Shown: positions 9,562 through 18,103 of the stretch, piece after piece
Position numbering within the stretch: position 1 is the first letter of the stretch
How the letters are laid out: each line of letters starts with the position of its first letter
Assembly (NCBI RefSeq): GCF_900114095.1
Contig: NZ_FORV01000004.1
Location: forward strand, 186,001 to 250,000
Origin: Sphingomonas sp. NFR04
GTDB lineage: Bacteria > Pseudomonadota > Alphaproteobacteria > Sphingomonadales > Sphingomonadaceae
Direction: 5' to 3'
Length of the DNA: 64,000 bases
Translations under genes and position numbers: made by a program
Notes under the pieces: model-generated
The model's input: the letters and a program-made list of their open reading frames with translations, nothing else
The model's database searches: none
What the model was told of the DNA's origin: nothing

Positions 9562-10695
9562 CTAGCCGCGCCCGGCGACACGCTTGAGCATCGCCTCGGC
9601 AGCGGGCTGGGTGAGCGGCGTGACCGTCGGCGCATAGTCGGTGGTCGACTTCACCGTCTTGGCATATTCGTGCGGCAGCCCGGCATAGGCCCGTACCTCG
9701 CGCCGCAGCTGCACCAGGGTGCCGAACGCCTGCGCCGCCTGCGCCATCGTCTCGCCGCGGCCCACCGCCGCCATATACTGGCCGAACTGCTTCTGGTCGG
9801 CTGCGTTCAGCCGCGACATCACGAAGAAATGGGTGAGCAGCCAGGCGTGGTAGGGCGTCCAGTCCATACGCTTCGACGGCGTGTGGAGATAGCTGCCGGT
9901 CATCACCGCGGCGGTGTCGAGCCGGCCATAGGCGCGCAGCACCGCGGCGAGGCCGATCGGCTGCTGGCCATATTCGACCGAGCCGTCATGCTTGAACACC
10001 ACGGTGGAGAAGATCGCGCCGATCCCGTCGAAATACCAGCGCGGATAGGCGACGGCGGCATAGTGGATCACCAGATGCTGGGCATAGGCGCCGTAGAGGA
10101 TCGATTCTCAGCTGCGCGTGACCGGCGGATGGAAGCTGACCTTGCCGATGCAATCGGACGGCGCATCGGATTCGCCGTCGCCGCTTGTGCTCGCCGTATC
10201 CTCGCAATCGGCATTGCGCGCCTTGCTCGTATCGGTGTCGATCACCTGGTCGACGCGGGGGAGGGCGATCACCGCGCCGCCCGGGCGGGGATCATAATAA
10301 CGCTGGCCGGCGAACGGCTTGGCGAAGGGGCCCTCATCCGCGCCGATGTCGCGCAGGCCCAGTGCGCGCAGGTCTTTGGCGGTGTTAACCAGCACGATCT
10401 CCACCCGCGCAGGCTCGGCGGCGCGGGTGCGGGTGCGGTACAGCCGCTCGAGCAGCGCGTGCAGCCGTTCGAGATTGCGGGTGACGCGGAGCAGCTGCGC
10501 GGCATCGCCGTCGGAATAGACGACGACATCGTCCGCCTCGGCGCGCTTCCAGACGCTCGGCTTCTCGCCTGGTGCAGGCTCGGCGGGGGCGGTGACGACG
10601 ATCGGGGCGCTGTCTTGTGGCGGTGTGGTCTGTGCGCGGGCACCCCCGGAGAGTGCCAGGCCGAGAATCGCGCCAAGGACCGCCACGCCGCGCAT
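9562..10695 (-). pseudogene. Secreted peptidase-MA-like protein interrupted by an in-frame TGA
   Basis: Two open segments lie in the same frame, 10695-10111 and 10107-9562, separated only by TGA at 10110-10108 (codon 196 from ATG 10695). Joined, they give a 377-codon exported protein: signal peptide MRGVAVLGAILGLALSGGARA, an N-terminal domain of unknown function (VWKRAEADDVVVYSDGDA), and a C-terminal part with PRWYFDGIGAIFSTV. That part resembles the P-x-W-x-x-E-G-x-A-x-x-F motif of gluzincin (peptidase-MA, DUF1570-like) proteins. The context RS-stop-ESILYGAYAQH suggests a lost Trp codon (TGG to TGA). Either a recent nonsense mutation or a sequence error. The HExxH helix is also degenerate (QHLVIH), so catalysis is doubtful even if intact. 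Confidence 0.75.
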
Positions 10696-10770
10696 CTTGC
10701 ACCTCTCCCCACCCAAGCGCCGTGCTATCGGGCGCAATCGTGACAGGATGATGGTGCCGTGGACCGGACC

Positions 10771-11385
10771 CTAGTCGTCCAGCCCCACGGCAAAGGCGAG
10801 CCGCAGCGCTTCGGACAGGCTGCGCGCCTCCAGCTTGGCCATGGCGTTGGCGCGGTGGACCTCCACCGTGCGCGGCGAGATGCCGAGATCATAGGCGATG
10901 GTCTTGTTCGGATAGCCGCGCGCGAGCCCGCGCAGCACGTCCTGCTCGCGCGGGGAGAGCAGGGCGATGCGCCGTTCCGCCTCCGCGCGGCTGGCCAGCG
11001 CGGCATCGCCTTCCTCCAGACGCTCGAAGCCGCGTTCGAGCGCCTCGACCAGCGCGTCCTTCTCGAACGGCTTTTCGAGGAAGTCGATCGCGCCGCCCTT
11101 CATCGCCGCCACCGCGGTGCCGACATCGCCGTGGCCGGTGAGCACGATCACCGGCAGCTTGACGCCACGCTTGGCCAGCTCGGCTTGAACCTCGATCCCG
11201 TCCATCTCGGGCATGCGCACGTCGAGCAGGATGCAGCCGGGCTTGGCGTCGGCGACCTTGCCCAGGAAATCCACGCCCGAGCCATAGGTGTCGACGTCAT
11301 AGCCCGAGGTGCGCAGCATGAAGCTCGTCGAACGGCGGACCGATTCCTCGTCGTCGACCAGGTGAATGCGCTTGCGCTCGCTCAT
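10771..11385 (-). CDS. fixJ: FixJ-type response regulator
   Basis: A 204-residue two-domain regulator. The receiver domain (residues 1-120) has the acidic pocket D11/D12, phosphoacceptor D55 in [14 protein letters not shown]83 and K105. The C-terminal domain (about 140-204) is a LuxR-type helix-turn-helix ([16 protein letters not shown] then [19 protein letters not shown]). FixJ is phosphorylated by the haem kinase FixL when oxygen is low and then activates promoters such as fixK. Its ATG overlaps the fixL stop by four bases (11382-11385), indicating translational coupling. No fixK gene lies in the window. Confidence 0.93.
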   Translation of the reverse strand: MSERKRIHLVDDEESVRRSTSFMLRTSGYDVDTYGSGVDFLGKVADAKPGCILLDVRMPEMDGIEVQAELAKRGVKLPVIVLTGHGDVGTAVAAMKGGAIDFLEKPFEKDALVEALERGFERLEEGDAALASRAEAERRIALLSPREQDVLRGLARGYPNKTIAYDLGISPRTVEVHRANAMAKLEARSLSEALRLAFAVGLDD

Positions 11386-12896
11386 GCGGGTTCCTCGTGT
11401 GCGGACATCAGGGTGAAATTGAAGATGGTGCCGCCCTCGGCGCGGGGCTCGGCCCAGATGCGGCCGCCATGCGCCTCGACGATGGTGCGGCAGATCGACA
11501 GACCGAGGCCCATGCCGCGTTCCTTGGTGGTGGCGAAGGCCTGGAACAGCCGCGGCGCCTGCTCGGCGGCGATGCCGGGGCCGGTATCCGCTACCCAGAC
11601 GCGCACCAGATTGCGCGGCGCGACTTCGGAGCCGATCGTGATCTCGCGCACCGGGCTCTCCGCCATCGCCTCGATGGCGTTGCGGATCAGATTGACCAGC
11701 ACCTGTTGGATCTGCACCCGGTCGCACAGCACCGCGGTGGCGTGCGGATCGAGCGCGTAGAAGGCGCGCACCCCCAGCTCGCGCGATCCGGTGAGCGCGA
11801 GCCGGCTGGCTTCGTCGATCAGCCGGGGCAGGTCGACCAGCCCCATGTCCGCCTCGCCGCGCGCGACGAACTCGCGCAGCCGCCGCACGATGTTGCCCGC
11901 CCGCAGCGCTTCCTTGACCGATTCCGCCATCGCCTCGCGGATCATCGCCTGATCCTCGGGATCGTCGCTGTCGCGCGCCATCAGGTTGCGCCCGGCCTCG
12001 AGATAATTGGCGATCGCGGTGAGCGGCTGGTTGAGCTCGTGCGCGAGCGTCGAGGCCATGGTGCCCATCGCCGAGAGCCGCGAGACGTGGATCAGCTCCG
12101 ACTGCAGCTCCTTTAGGCGCAGCTGCGAGCGCTGCTCGTCGGTCAGGTCGCGGATGAAGCCGGTGAAGATCCGCTGCCCCTCGCTGCTCGCCTCGCCGAC
12201 CTGCAGCTCCATCGGGAAATCGGTGCCGTCGCGGCGCTGGCCGACGACGATGCGGCCAATGCCGATTACCCGGCGCTCGCCGGTGGTCAGGTAGCGGGAG
12301 AGGTAGCTGTCGTGCAGCTGCGCGTCGGGCGCGGGCATCAGCATGCTGACGTTGCGGCCGATCACCTCGGCCTCGGTCCAGCCGAACAACCGCTCGGCGG
12401 CGGCGCTGAACGAGAGGATGATGCCCTGGTCGTCGATCACCACCATCGCCGAGGGCACCGTGGCGAGGATCGAGCGCAGGTGCAGCGCGCTGCCGGCGAG
12501 GGCGGTCTGCGAGGCCTTGTGATCGGTGATGTCGCGGAACACCTCGGCATAGCCGCGCAAGATCCCGCCCGCATCGACCAGCGCGGAGAGCTGTACTTCC
12601 GCCAGATATTCGCTGCCGTCGCGGCGGACGCGCCAGCCTTCTTCGATCAGCCGGCCGGCGGCGCGGGCCCGCGCCAAGTCGTGCGCGGGCTTGGCGGCTC
12701 TGGCTTCGGCGGGAGGATAATGGAGCGCGAGTTCGGCGCCGGTCAGATCCGCCGGGGTCCAGCCATCGAGCAGCTCGACGCCGCGACTCCAACTGGCGAT
12801 CCGGCCGCCCGCATCGAGCAGGAGCACGCCGCGATCGCTCGCCGCCTCGAACAGCAGCGCCATCGCCGCGGGGTCATGGGCGGGTCTATCGGTCAT
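11382..12896 (-). CDS. fixL: FixL-type haem-PAS sensor histidine kinase
   Basis: A 504-residue soluble oxygen-sensor kinase. Order: PAS domain 1 (about residues 10-128), PAS domain 2 (about 130-258), HisKA with H286 in [18 protein letters not shown], and an HATPase domain with [10 protein letters not shown] (N box) and ADTGPGI, then [12 protein letters not shown] 2 keeps the rhizobial FixL haem signature: the proximal His (H195 in LHDSYLSRY), the distal-side Arg residues R201 and R215 (GIGRIV) at the same spacing, and [12 protein letters not shown] therefore infer haem binding and oxygen sensing. ATG 12896 (MTDRPAHDP) is preferred over ATG 12950, which would remove most of the intergenic space. 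fixJ is coupled downstream. Confidence 0.93.
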   Translation of the reverse strand: MTDRPAHDPAAMALLFEAASDRGVLLLDAGGRIASWSRGVELLDGWTPADLTGAELALHYPPAEARAAKPAHDLARARAAGRLIEEGWRVRRDGSEYLAEVQLSALVDAGGILRGYAEVFRDITDHKASQTALAGSALHLRSILATVPSAMVVIDDQGIILSFSAAAERLFGWTEAEVIGRNVSMLMPAPDAQLHDSYLSRYLTTGERRVIGIGRIVVGQRRDGTDFPMELQVGEASSEGQRIFTGFIRDLTDEQRSQLRLKELQSELIHVSRLSAMGTMASTLAHELNQPLTAIANYLEAGRNLMARDSDDPEDQAMIREAMAESVKEALRAGNIVRRLREFVARGEADMGLVDLPRLIDEASRLALTGSRELGVRAFYALDPHATAVLCDRVQIQQVLVNLIRNAIEAMAESPVREITIGSEVAPRNLVRVWVADTGPGIAAEQAPRLFQAFATTKERGMGLGLSICRTIVEAHGGRIWAEPRAEGGTIFNFTLMSAHEEPA

Positions 12897-12962
12897 AAAC
12901 TCCGATGCTTGTGCGCAGTCGTTCGCATCTCTGTACGCCGCCTCCCGCACGCACGCTAGGAT

Positions 12963-12976
12963 TTGATCATCGTCAA
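12963..12976. promoter_or_regulatory. FixK/FNR-type box TTGAT-N4-GTCAA
   Basis: TTGAT (12963-12967), four bases CATC, then GTCAA (12972-12976) fits the Crp/Fnr-family site TTGAY-N4-RTCAA. It lies 54 bases upstream of the small-protein ATG at 13031 and about 66 bases upstream of the fixL ATG at 12896, so it could control either or both divergent units. The match is seen; regulation is inference. Confidence 0.65.
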
Positions 12977-13030
12977 AGTAAAGGGCGGGTAACTACGGGA
13001 TATCTCTGCACTTCTTTGATGGAGGCGGAA

Positions 13031-13147
13031 ATGCTCGACGTCATCGGCAGCAATTACCTGTATGTGGTCCTGGGATCGATGGGCATCTTCACCCTGGCGC
13101 TCGCGTTCGTCAGCCTCAGCGAGTACATGCATCCGCGCGATCAGTGA
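13031..13147 (+). CDS. 38-residue single-pass membrane protein next to fixLJ
   Basis: A 38-residue protein: a short lead MLDVIGSNY, one strongly hydrophobic helix (about residues 9-29, LYVVLGSMGIFTLALAFVSL) and a charged tail SEYMHPRDQ. A clean GGAGG ribosome site (13020-13024) sits 6 bases before ATG 13031; ATG 13019 in the same frame is less likely because that site would then lie inside the gene. It stands alone between the FixK-type box and the ROK kinase. Size, single helix and low-oxygen promoter recall tiny subunits of terminal oxidases (CcoQ- or CydX-like), but no sequence match is evident, so function is unassigned. Confidence 0.7.
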   Translation: MLDVIGSNYLYVVLGSMGIFTLALAFVSLSEYMHPRDQ

Positions 13148-13193
13148 GCCGCACGGGCTTCCCCCGCGCGGCGCGGGGCGCTAGCGCGGTTGC

Positions 13194-14084
13194 ATGACTG
13201 CGAACCTGTCGATCGCCGGCCTCGAACTGGGCGGCACCAAATGCGTCGCGACCCTGGGCAGCGGCCCCGGTGACGTGCGCGAACAGCATGTCGTGCCGAC
13301 CACCGATCCGGCGACCACACTCGCCGCGATCGAGGCTGTGCTCGACGGCTGGTCTTGCGATGCGATCGGCATCGCCAGCTTCGGCCCGATCGAGCTCAAC
13401 CCGGCGCGGCCCAATTTCGGCTCGATCATCGCGACGACCAAGCCGGGCTGGAACGACACCGATCTCACTCGTCGCCTCTCCGCGCGCTACGGCAAGCCGC
13501 TGGCGATCCAGACCGACGTCAACGGCGCGGCGCTGGCCGAGGCGCGCTGGGGTGCTTCGGCGGGGCTGTCGACGCATGCCTATATCACCATCGGCACCGG
13601 CGTGGGCGTGGGGCTGGTCGCTAACGGCCGGCCCATCATGGGCTATGCGCATGGCGAGGCGGGGCACATGCGCTCCGCCCGTGCGCCCGGCGACGGCTTC
13701 GCGGGCTGGTGCCCCTATCATGGCGACTGCGCCGAGGGGCTGCTCTCCGGCCCGGCGCTGGCGGCGCGATTCGGCCGGCCGGGGCAGGACGTGGCGGATG
13801 ACGCGCCCGAATGGGACTATTTCGCCCACGACCTCGCCGCGCTGCTGCACAACCTGATCGTCAGCCTGGCGCCCGAGCGGATCGCCATCGGCGGGGGCGT
13901 CATGACCCGGCGGCCGCAGCTGTTCGGCGCGGTGCGGGCGAAGGTGGCGGCGAGCATCAACGGCTATGGCGCGCTGGCGGGCTATTGCGCCGAGCTTGAC
14001 ACGCGCGTCGGCCCGCCGGGGCTGGGCGACATGGCGGGCCCGCTCGGTGCGATCGCGATGGGCCTCGAAGCGCTGGATCGGTGA
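13194..14084 (+). CDS. ROK-family sugar kinase (probable fructokinase)
   Basis: A cytoplasmic ATP-dependent sugar kinase of 296 residues. Seen: the phosphate-binding opening [15 protein letters not shown], the catalytic region SFGPIELNP with [13 protein letters not shown], the glycine-rich [17 protein letters not shown], and the zinc motif GEAGHM ... [16 protein letters not shown] typical of ROK fructokinases (ScrK-like) rather than of NagC-type repressors, since there is no DNA-binding domain. ATG 13194 gives the usual short lead. Physiological substrate is inferred from similarity of the CPYHGDC motif; mannose or glucose cannot be excluded. Confidence 0.88.
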   Translation: MTANLSIAGLELGGTKCVATLGSGPGDVREQHVVPTTDPATTLAAIEAVLDGWSCDAIGIASFGPIELNPARPNFGSIIATTKPGWNDTDLTRRLSARYGKPLAIQTDVNGAALAEARWGASAGLSTHAYITIGTGVGVGLVANGRPIMGYAHGEAGHMRSARAPGDGFAGWCPYHGDCAEGLLSGPALAARFGRPGQDVADDAPEWDYFAHDLAALLHNLIVSLAPERIAIGGGVMTRRPQLFGAVRAKVAASINGYGALAGYCAELDTRVGPPGLGDMAGPLGAIAMGLEALDR

Positions 14085-14144
14085 GCTTCCGCGCTTTGGG
14101 GGTTGCGTCCTGCCCACAAGCGGCATACAGGGCGCACCCTCGGT

Positions 14145-14221
14145 CGGGGCGTAGCGCAGCCTGGTAGCGCATCACACTGGGGGTGTGGGGGTCGCAGGTT
14201 CGAATCCTGTCGCCCCGACCA
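14145..14221 (+). tRNA. tRNA-Pro (anticodon GGG)
   Basis: A 77-base cloverleaf with encoded CCA. The acceptor CGGGGCG pairs with CGCCCCG; the D arm is GCGC-AGCCTGGTA-GCGC; the anticodon stem TCACA/TGTGG (one T-G closing pair) holds loop CTGGGGG with anticodon GGG; the T arm contains GGTTCGAATCC. It decodes CCC and CCT proline codons. It lies alone between the ROK kinase and hslV. Confidence 0.96.
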
Positions 14222-14324
14222 AGCCACACCCAAGAAATCCTGAAATCGCTGGATCGTTGCGGCGACGCGGCCTTAGGGGAACGCCCCCTTTGCACGCCCG
14301 CACCCGCCACCCATATGCGCGTCC

Positions 14325-14891
14325 ATGAACGACAAGAACACCGCGTGGCACGGCACGACGATCCTCTCCGTGCGCAAATCCGGAAAAGTGGTGATCGCGG
14401 GCGACGGCCAGGTTTCGGCCGGCAACACCGTGATGAAGCCCAACGCCCGCAAGGTGCGCCCCTTGGGCGACGGCAAGGTGATCGCGGGCTTTGCCGGCGC
14501 CACCGCCGATGCCTTCACCCTGTTCGAGCGGCTCGAGGCCAAGCTTGAGCGCCACCACGGCCAGTTGCTGCGCGCGGCGGTGGAACTCGCCAAGGACTGG
14601 CGGACCGACAAATATCTCCGCAACCTGGAAGCCATGCTGCTCGTCGCCGACAAGGACGTGACGCTGGTGATCACCGGCAATGGCGACGTGCTCGAGCCCG
14701 AGGCGCACGAGCATGGCATCGTCGCGTCGATCGGCTCGGGCGGCAATTTCGCGCTGTCCGCGGCGCGCGCGCTGATCGAGTACGAACCCGATGCCGAAGT
14801 GGTCGCCCGCAAGGCGATGGCGATCGCCGGCGAGCTGTGCGTCTACACCAACGACCGGCTGACCGTGGAGACGCTGGAAAGCGCCGCCTGA
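14325..14891 (+). CDS. hslV: ATP-dependent protease subunit HslV
   Basis: Peptidase ring of the HslUV (ClpYQ) cytoplasmic protease. The 188-residue product has a 10-residue propeptide ending at G10, exposing the catalytic Thr at residue 11 ([10 protein letters not shown]). This is the longer N-terminus usual in alphaproteobacteria. The conserved [23 protein letters not shown] and the C-terminal EIxTND-like [11 protein letters not shown] follow. hslU begins 128 bp downstream; the gap is filled by a palindromic repeat, which is wider than the usual hslV-hslU spacing. Confidence 0.97.
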   Translation: MNDKNTAWHGTTILSVRKSGKVVIAGDGQVSAGNTVMKPNARKVRPLGDGKVIAGFAGATADAFTLFERLEAKLERHHGQLLRAAVELAKDWRTDKYLRNLEAMLLVADKDVTLVITGNGDVLEPEAHEHGIVASIGSGGNFALSAARALIEYEPDAEVVARKAMAIAGELCVYTNDRLTVETLESAA

Positions 14892-14899
14892 CATTTTCT

Positions 14900-15008
14900 C
14901 CCCTCCCGCGTGCGGGAGGGGCCGGGGGTGGGCGCTCGCTCTCCTCCAAAGACACCGCTCGCGGATGGCGGGCGCCCACCCCTAGCCCCTCCCGCAAGCG
15001 GGAGGGGA
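14900..15008. repeat. REP-like palindromic element inside hslV-hslU
   Basis: The left arm from about 14900 and the right arm ending 15007 are inverted copies; each has a tight inner hairpin (right one: 14986-14995 with 14998-15007). The right hairpin ends with GGAGGGG at 15001-15007, the only Shine-Dalgarno-like stretch before the hslU ATG at 15020. Confidence 0.85.
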
Positions 15009-15019
15009 ATGAGTAGCAA

Positions 15020-16312
15020 ATGAACCAGAATCTCACCCCCAAGACGATCGTCGCCGCGCTCGACGCGCACATCATCGGCCAGAAGGACGCCAAGAAGGCC
15101 GTCGCCGTGGCGCTGCGCAACCGCTGGCGCCGGCAGCAGCTCTCGGCCGACCTCCGCGACGAGGTAACGCCGAAGAACATCCTGATGATCGGGCCCACCG
15201 GCTGCGGCAAGACCGAGATCAGCCGCCGCCTCGCCAAGCTGGCCGATGCGCCCTTCGTGAAGGTGGAAGCGACCAAGTTCACCGAGGTCGGCTATGTCGG
15301 CCGCGACGTCGAGCAGATCGCCCGCGATCTGGTCGAGGAAGCGATCCGGCTCGAGAAGGAGCGCCGCCGCTCCGCGGTGAAGGACAAAGCCGAGGAAGCG
15401 GCGATGGGCCGGCTGCTCGACGCGCTGACCGGCAAGGATTCGAGCACCGCGACCCGCGAGGCGTTCAAGCAGCGCTTCAACGAAGGCCTGCTCGACAATA
15501 CCGAAGTCGAGATCGAGGTGGAGCAGGCGCCGCAGATGCCGTTCGACATTCCCGGCGGTGCGCCGCAGATGATCAACCTGTCGGAAATGATGAAGGGCCT
15601 GACCGGCGCCCCGCTCAAGCGGCGCAAGCTCAACGTCCGCTCCGCCTGGGAAAAGCTCGTCGAGGAAGAGGCCGACAAGCGGCTCGACCAGGACGAGGTG
15701 AGCCGGGTGGCGCTGGCCGATGCGGAGGCCAACGGGATCGTCTTCCTCGACGAGATCGACAAGATCGCCGTGTCCGACGTGCGCGGCGGTTCGGTGAGCC
15801 GCGAGGGCGTGCAGCGCGACCTGCTGCCGCTGATCGAAGGCACCACGGTCGCGACCAAATACGGGCCGATGAAGACGGACCATATCCTATTCATCGCGAG
15901 CGGCGCCTTCCATGTCGCCAAGCCGAGCGACCTGCTGCCCGAGCTGCAGGGCCGCCTGCCGATCCGCGTCGAGCTCAAGGCGCTGACCGAGGAGGATTTC
16001 GTCGCGATCCTCTCCGACACCAAGGCGAGCCTGGTGCGGCAGTACGCTGCATTGCTCGGCACCGAAGGCGTGTCGATCGACTTCACCGAGGACGGCATCC
16101 GCGCGGTGGCCAAGATCGCCGCCGAGGTGAATGCCGAGGTCGAGAATATCGGCGCCCGCCGCCTGCAGACGGTGATGGAGAAGCTGCTCGAGGAAGTCAG
16201 CTTCGAGGCCGAGGACCGCAGCGGCAGCGCCGTGGTGATCGATGCGGCCTATGTCGACCAGCAGCTGGCCAGCGTGGCGCGGAATACGGATCTGAGCCGG
16301 TACGTGCTGTGA
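15020..16312 (+). CDS. hslU: ATP-dependent protease ATPase subunit HslU
   Basis: AAA+ unfoldase that feeds proteins to the HslV peptidase. The 430-residue product has the Walker [10 protein letters not shown] (residues 58-66), the HslU pore motif region [17 protein letters not shown], a variable I domain (about 110-240), Walker [13 protein letters not shown], and the C-terminal ending DLSRYVL that inserts into HslV. Start ATG 15020 gives the canonical [15 protein letters not shown]. The start lies 12 bases after the edge of a palindromic repeat, so translation initiation may depend on that element. Confidence 0.97.
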   Translation: MNQNLTPKTIVAALDAHIIGQKDAKKAVAVALRNRWRRQQLSADLRDEVTPKNILMIGPTGCGKTEISRRLAKLADAPFVKVEATKFTEVGYVGRDVEQIARDLVEEAIRLEKERRRSAVKDKAEEAAMGRLLDALTGKDSSTATREAFKQRFNEGLLDNTEVEIEVEQAPQMPFDIPGGAPQMINLSEMMKGLTGAPLKRRKLNVRSAWEKLVEEEADKRLDQDEVSRVALADAEANGIVFLDEIDKIAVSDVRGGSVSREGVQRDLLPLIEGTTVATKYGPMKTDHILFIASGAFHVAKPSDLLPELQGRLPIRVELKALTEEDFVAILSDTKASLVRQYAALLGTEGVSIDFTEDGIRAVAKIAAEVNAEVENIGARRLQTVMEKLLEEVSFEAEDRSGSAVVIDAAYVDQQLASVARNTDLSRYVL

Positions 16313-16324
16313 GGCATCAATACT

Positions 16325-16436
16325 AAGCCCCTCCTCCTTGGAGGAGGGGTTGGGGGTGGAGGGATTCCAGAACGCAGGTTGGTCTCGGTGAGACACTGCC
16401 CCACCCCAAACCCCTCCCCTAAAGGGGAGGGGCTTA
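16325..16436. repeat. REP-like palindromic element between convergent hslU and lipoprotein gene
   Basis: The left arm (about 16325-16360) and right arm (about 16399-16436) are inverted copies with inner hairpins, of the same general type as the element at 14900-15008. The outer end of the right arm overlaps the TAA stop of the lipoprotein gene (16434-16436). Confidence 0.82.
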
Positions 16437-16841
16437 CCCGCCCTTCGCTCGCGTGTACGGCGTGAACTTCCCCAGCCGGCAATAGGCACCCGGGATGCTC
16501 ATCCCCGGCGTCACCACGCGGAACTGGTCGTTGCGGCAGAGCTGGCTGCCGCGGATCTCGACGATCACCGTGCTCAGCGGCGCCAGCGAGGGGCATTCGG
16601 AGACGAGATCGTTGCGGTAGAGCCGCGCGCCCTGACGGTAGACCAGCGTCCGCGTATCGATGATCTGCGGTCCGTCGGTGAAGCCGGGGTCGATGCAGTC
16701 CTGCGGCTTGCCGGGCACCCGGTCGCCGAGCGCGCTGGCGAGTTCCCGACGCGCCTGGGCATCGCGCTGGGCCTGATAGTCGGCATTCTGGGTGCAACCG
16801 GCGAGCACAGCCGCGCCGATGGTGATGATGGCGAAGCGCAT
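16434..16841 (-). CDS. Small lipoprotein of unknown function
   Basis: A 135-residue product with a lipoprotein signal: MRFAIITIGAAVLAGC with the lipidated Cys at residue 16. The mature part has four further cysteines (in PQDCID, SECPSL, QLCRND and AYCRLG) that could form two disulfides in the periplasm, and several strand-like stretches (LSTVIVEIRG, FRVVTPGM). I do not recognise a named family. The end of the gene runs into a palindromic repeat that supplies the stop codon. The gene is transcribed toward hslU, and gloB lies upstream of it on the same strand, 27 bp away. Confidence 0.75.
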   Translation of the reverse strand: MRFAIITIGAAVLAGCTQNADYQAQRDAQARRELASALGDRVPGKPQDCIDPGFTDGPQIIDTRTLVYRQGARLYRNDLVSECPSLAPLSTVIVEIRGSQLCRNDQFRVVTPGMSIPGAYCRLGKFTPYTRAKGG

Positions 16842-16868
16842 CGTCTCTCTCCTCGCCGTACCTACGAC

Positions 16869-17603
16869 TCAACCGGCAAAACTATCCTTCGCGGCGCGGC
16901 GTTCGGCGAGCATGCGCGCATCGGTGGCGCGGAGAAAGGGGTTGGTCGCGCGTTCGGCGGCGATCGTGGTCGGCACGGTCGCCTCGCCCGCGGCGCGCAG
17001 CCGCTCGATTTCGCCCAAGCGATCGCCGATCGCGGCATTGTCCGGCTCCGCCACCAGCGCATAGCGGGCGTTCGAAAGCGTGTATTCGTGCGCGCAATAG
17101 ACGATGGTGTCGTCCGGCATCGCCGCGAAACGCTGCATCGCGGCGAACATCTGCTCGGCGGTACCCTCGAACAGTCGCCCGCAGCCCATCGCGAACAGCG
17201 TGTCGCCAACAAAGGCCAGCGCGTCCTCGGCAAAATGATAGGCGATGTGCCCGGCGGTATGGGCCGGGACTTCCAGCACCGTCGCGAGATGGCCGCCGAT
17301 CGCCACCGTGTCGCCCTCGCCGACCAGCCGGTCGGCGGTGGGGATCTTCGCCGCTTCGGCCGCCGGTGCGATCACGGTGCAGCCGGTCGCCGCCTTGAGC
17401 GCGGCGTTGCCGCCGGTGTGATCCGGGTGCCAATGGGTGTTCCAGATCGCCGAGAGCTGCCAGCCCTGTTCGGTCAGCGCCGCCAGCACCGGCGCGGCGT
17501 CGCCCGGATCGACCACGATCGTCTCGGCCGACGCGGGATCGTGGACGAGCCAGATGTAATTGTCGGTAAAGGCGGGGACGCGAACGATCCGGAGCGCGGT
17601 CAT
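16869..17603 (-). CDS. gloB: Hydroxyacylglutathione hydrolase (glyoxalase II)
   Basis: Hydrolyses S-lactoylglutathione to lactate and glutathione, the second step of methylglyoxal detoxification. The 244-residue metallo-beta-lactamase fold has the metal motif NTHWHPDHTGGN, later VPAHTAGHIAYHF and FVGDTLFAMGCGRLFEGT, and the glutathione-side CAHEYTLSNARYAL; all metal ligands are visible. It follows gloA with a gap of four bases, so both glyoxalase steps are in one operon. Confidence 0.96.
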   Translation of the reverse strand: MTALRIVRVPAFTDNYIWLVHDPASAETIVVDPGDAAPVLAALTEQGWQLSAIWNTHWHPDHTGGNAALKAATGCTVIAPAAEAAKIPTADRLVGEGDTVAIGGHLATVLEVPAHTAGHIAYHFAEDALAFVGDTLFAMGCGRLFEGTAEQMFAAMQRFAAMPDDTIVYCAHEYTLSNARYALVAEPDNAAIGDRLGEIERLRAAGEATVPTTIAAERATNPFLRATDARMLAERRAAKDSFAG

Positions 17604-17607
17604 GGCC

Positions 17608-18042
17608 TCACCACTCGCCGGTGTTCGGCATCGACGCCCAGGGCTCCTGCGGGGGCAGGCTGCCGTTCTGGAGCAGCTCGATCGAGATCTTGTCGGGCGT
17701 GCGGACGAACGCCATGTGGCCGTCGCGCGGCGGGCGGTTGATCGTCACCCCGGCATCCTGCAGCCGCTGGCAGGTCTCGTAGATATCGTCGACCTGGAAG
17801 GCGAGGTGGCCGAAGTTGCGACCGCCCGAATATTCCTCCGGATCCCAGTTGTGGGTCAGTTCCACCTCGGCGCGGCCGCGGCCGGTTTCCGGATCGATAT
17901 CGGCATCGCTGGCGAGGTAGATTAGCGTGAAGCGGCCCTTCTCGCTGGTGATGCGATGGGTTTCCTTGAGGCCCAGCAGCTCGAAGAATTTCATCGTCGC
18001 GTCCGGGTCGGTGACGCGGATCATGGTGTGGAGGAACTTCAC
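17608..18042 (-). CDS. gloA: Lactoylglutathione lyase (glyoxalase I), GTG start
   Basis: Converts the methylglyoxal-glutathione hemithioacetal to S-lactoylglutathione. From GTG 18042 the product is 144 residues, beginning VKFLHTMIRVTDPD, the standard glyoxalase I N-terminus with the first metal His. The other ligands are visible in AEVELTHNW, NFGHLAFQVDD and ISIELLQ. A GGGAG ribosome site precedes the GTG; a longer frame to 18297 has no conserved residues. gloB follows after four bases. Confidence 0.95.
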   Translation of the reverse strand: MKFLHTMIRVTDPDATMKFFELLGLKETHRITSEKGRFTLIYLASDADIDPETGRGRAEVELTHNWDPEEYSGGRNFGHLAFQVDDIYETCQRLQDAGVTINRPPRDGHMAFVRTPDKISIELLQNGSLPPQEPWASMPNTGEW

Positions 18043-18103
18043 GGGGCACTCCCTGGCTTGTCTCTGCCTGCCAGATAGGGGCGCCCCGCGCCGGGTTCCA
18101 CCG

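Noticed and set aside
10108..10110. TGA as selenocysteine codon
   Set aside because: No redox context or typical selenoprotein family; the residue position fits a lost Trp codon, and no selenium insertion element is apparent.
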